Positions 5,689-7,231 of a stretch of 7,231 nucleotides of DNA are shown here, one piece after another. The translations under genes and the position numbers were made by a program. Source of the stretch: an uncultured Bacteroidales bacterium (GTDB taxonomy: Bacteria > Bacteroidota > Bacteroidia > Bacteroidales > P3); assembly GCA_947177315.1 (NCBI GenBank), contig CAMWTX010000076.1:1-7231 (forward strand). The letters run 5' to 3'. Every line of letters starts with the position of its first letter. Position 1 is the stretch's first letter. The notes beneath the pieces are model-generated. The model had not been told where the DNA came from and made no database searches. It worked only from the letters and a program-made list of their open reading frames with translations.

Positions 5689-6579
5689 ATGAAAAAGGCA
5701 AACAGGCTTCATATCTACAAATACCAAGGCGCGGGCAACGATTTTGTGCTGCTCGACAACCGTCAGGGAAAATATTCCGGACTCGACTTCAAGCAGATTG
5801 CCCTTTTGTGCGACCGGCGGTTCGGCGTGGGTGCCGATGGCTTGATGCTGTTGGAAAACCATGACGAATACCCGTTCTGCATGCGTTTCTTCAACTCCGA
5901 TGGCCTGCCCGGCAGCATGTGCGGCAACGGTGGCCGCTGTATTTCCGCTTTCGCCTTGAAGTTGGGCATCGTGCAGGAAGATACGCCCTTTTCGTTCTGG
6001 AGCAGCGACGGAGCGCATCAGGCCCGTGTGCTTTCACGGCACGGCGACCGCTGCATGGTTCGCCTTCAGATGCGCGATGTGGATTGCTATGCCAGCAACA
6101 AGGGCAGGGATGTGTTTTTGCTGGATACGGGTTCTCCCCATTATGTGATGTTCCGCAAGGACTGTCAGAATATAGATGTGGTGCAGGAGGGCTCGAAAAT
6201 ACGTTTCTCGGAGAATTTTCCCTTGGGCGTGAACGTGGATTTTGTGGAAAGGGAAAAGGATGTGCTCACGGTGCGCACCTATGAACGCGGCGTGGAAAAC
6301 GAAACCTATTCCTGCGGCACGGGGGCGGTGGCTTCCGCTATGGCGGAGGCCTTGAAGATGTATATGCTTCCGGGATCGCACCGTGTGGATATTTCCACCA
6401 AGGGCGGGCAGCTGCAGGTGGATTTTGAAATCGTTTCCGCTCCCAAGAATGCGCCCGAAACGAATTTCTTTGCCCTGCCGCCCCATTACACGCTATACCG
6501 CAACCGCGCTTTCAAAAACGTGTTTCTGGAAGGGCTCGCCACCTTTGTGTTCGAGGCGGATGTGGAACCGGGTCTGTAA
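5689..6579 (+). CDS. dapF: Diaminopimelate epimerase
   Basis: DapF converts LL-diaminopimelate to meso-diaminopimelate without cofactor, supplying both lysine synthesis and the peptidoglycan cross-link residue. The 296-residue cytoplasmic protein shows both catalytic cysteines in conserved settings: C78 in SMCGNGGRC (77-84) and C209 in YSCGTGAVASA (207-217). Other family blocks are KYQGAGNDFVLLDNR (11-25), RRFGVGADGLM (43-53), DTGSPHYV (146-153) and YERGVENET (198-206). It is about 20-25 residues longer than the usual 270-275. The extra length appears after GGQLQVDFE, at about 250-275 (PKNAPETNFFALPPHYTLYRNR), before the terminal VFLEGLATFVFEA strand. ATG 5689 is the only sensible start, since homologous sequence begins within 10 residues. 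The upstream sequence CCCTCC is not a ribosome-binding site. A GNAT gene follows after 9 bp. Confidence 0.96.
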   Translation: MKKANRLHIYKYQGAGNDFVLLDNRQGKYSGLDFKQIALLCDRRFGVGADGLMLLENHDEYPFCMRFFNSDGLPGSMCGNGGRCISAFALKLGIVQEDTPFSFWSSDGAHQARVLSRHGDRCMVRLQMRDVDCYASNKGRDVFLLDTGSPHYVMFRKDCQNIDVVQEGSKIRFSENFPLGVNVDFVEREKDVLTVRTYERGVENETYSCGTGAVASAMAEALKMYMLPGSHRVDISTKGGQLQVDFEIVSAPKNAPETNFFALPPHYTLYRNRAFKNVFLEGLATFVFEADVEPGL

Positions 6580-6588
6580 ACCTCTTGT

Positions 6589-7134
6589 ATGAAAACCGAT
6601 TTTTTTTCCGGGGAATTGTCTTTGAGGGCTCTCGAGCCGGAGGACGAACCTTTGCTCTACGATATCGAAAACCGCCGGGAAGCCTTTCTGATAGGCGAAA
6701 ACCGCATTCCTTTCTCGCACGATTACCTGCAGCGTTTCATCTATGCCTCCCTGCAGGAAAATTTCTTTTCGAGCGGCCAGCTGAGGCTTATCGCCTGCCT
6801 GAACAATCCCTCCGCAAACGGGGTGGCCGAAGCGGTGGGCATTGTGGATTTCTTCAATTACGAAGCCTTTCACCGCCGCGCCGAAACAGGCATCGTGGTC
6901 TGCCCTGCGTTCCGGAACATGGGCATAGGCGAAAAAATATTGGAAATGGCGTGCACCTACGCCCGAAACCAACTAAATTTGCACCAACTTTACGCCGAAG
7001 TGTCCGCCAACAACGAAAACAGCCTCAAGCTGTTTGCCAAATGCGGTTTTGAGCGTTGCGGCCTGCGCAGGCAATGGCTGCTGCAAGGGGGGCAATGGAC
7101 GGATGTGGCGCTTTGGCAAAAGATTTTCAGTTAG
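6589..7134 (+). CDS. GNAT-family N-acetyltransferase (RimJ/RimL/SpeG-like)
   Basis: The 181-residue protein has the layout of an acetyl-CoA-dependent N-acetyltransferase. A beta-strand opening, LSLRALEPEDEPLLYDIENRR (10-30), is typical of the RimJ/RimL and SpeG branches. The acetyl-CoA pyrophosphate-binding motif A lies at about 101-119 (GIVVCPAF then R109-N-M-G112-I-G114, matching Q/R-x-x-G-x-G/A). Motif B follows with LYAEVSANNENSLKLFAKCGF (134-154), where N-x-x-S-x-x-L-F/Y-x-x-x-G-F is diagnostic. The substrate (protein N-terminus, polyamine or small amine) cannot be told. The gene sits 9 bp after dapF and 18 bp before gltX, in the same frame as both, so all three are probably one transcript. 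Nothing in the sequence ties its function to lysine synthesis or to tRNA charging. Confidence 0.9.
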   Translation: MKTDFFSGELSLRALEPEDEPLLYDIENRREAFLIGENRIPFSHDYLQRFIYASLQENFFSSGQLRLIACLNNPSANGVAEAVGIVDFFNYEAFHRRAETGIVVCPAFRNMGIGEKILEMACTYARNQLNLHQLYAEVSANNENSLKLFAKCGFERCGLRRQWLLQGGQWTDVALWQKIFS

Positions 7135-7152
7135 AGGATAAAAGGAATCATC

Positions 7153-7231
7153 ATGAATACCGAAAGAAGAGTAAGGGTGCGCTTTGCGCCCAGCCCCACC
7201 GGCCCGCTGCATATAGGCGGCGTGCGCACGG
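7153..7231 (+). CDS. gltX: Glutamyl-tRNA synthetase, N-terminal fragment truncated by window edge
   Basis: The 26 complete codons read MNTERRVRVRFAPSPTG followed by PLHIGGVRT, the near-invariant N-terminus of bacterial glutamyl-tRNA synthetase. The class I HIGH motif appears as HIGG (residues 20-23), the usual form in GluRS. Discriminating GluRS is favoured over glutaminyl-tRNA synthetase, which has PEPNGYLHIGH-type sequence here. The enzyme charges tRNA-Glu in the cytoplasm. ATG 7153 has AAAGGA eight or so bases upstream, one of the better ribosome-binding sites in the window. It probably shares a transcript with dapF and the GNAT gene. Everything after residue 26 lies outside the window. 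Confidence 0.93.
   Translation, partial: MNTERRVRVRFAPSPTGPLHIGGVRT

Overview
The window looks like ordinary chromosome from a member of the Bacteroidota, probably order Bacteroidales, with fairly GC-rich coding sequence. The best taxonomic marker is the start of the primary sigma factor at the left edge (MRQLKISKSIT...), which is the characteristic N-terminus of the short Bacteroidetes RpoD. The methionyl-tRNA synthetase also matches the Bacteroides-type enzyme, with a KISTS signature loop and a fused C-terminal tRNA-binding domain. Shine-Dalgarno sequences are mostly weak or absent, as usual in this phylum. The sequence does not support a genus name. I see no mobile element, CRISPR array, rRNA or tRNA gene.

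Left half (1-3515, minus strand): a tight three-gene run reads leftwards. It is metG (methionyl-tRNA synthetase), then mltG (endolytic murein transglycosylase) only 3 bp later, then rpoD (primary sigma factor, cut by the window edge) 24 bp after mltG. No terminator is visible between them, so they are probably co-transcribed. The run links translation, peptidoglycan synthesis and housekeeping transcription.

Centre (3516-3595): an 80-bp divergent intergenic region contains two abutting perfect palindromes. On the plus strand there is one match to the Bacteroidetes -7 consensus TAnnTTTG.

Right half (3596-7231, plus strand): an exported beta-lactamase/PBP-like serine hydrolase is followed after 4 bp by a single-pass membrane protein I do not recognise. 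An 82-bp gap holding two nested micro-ORFs comes next. It is followed by a second tight run: dapF (diaminopimelate epimerase), a GNAT N-acetyltransferase, and the first 26 codons of gltX (glutamyl-tRNA synthetase).

The two sides share themes. MltG, DapF and possibly the serine hydrolase act on peptidoglycan or its precursors, and MetG and GltX charge tRNAs. I found no convincing undescribed multi-gene system. The points most worth a second look are the unassigned membrane protein downstream of the serine hydrolase, the palindromic divergent promoter region, the overlapping micro-ORFs before dapF, the cysteine-rich MltG, and the C-terminal insertion in DapF.
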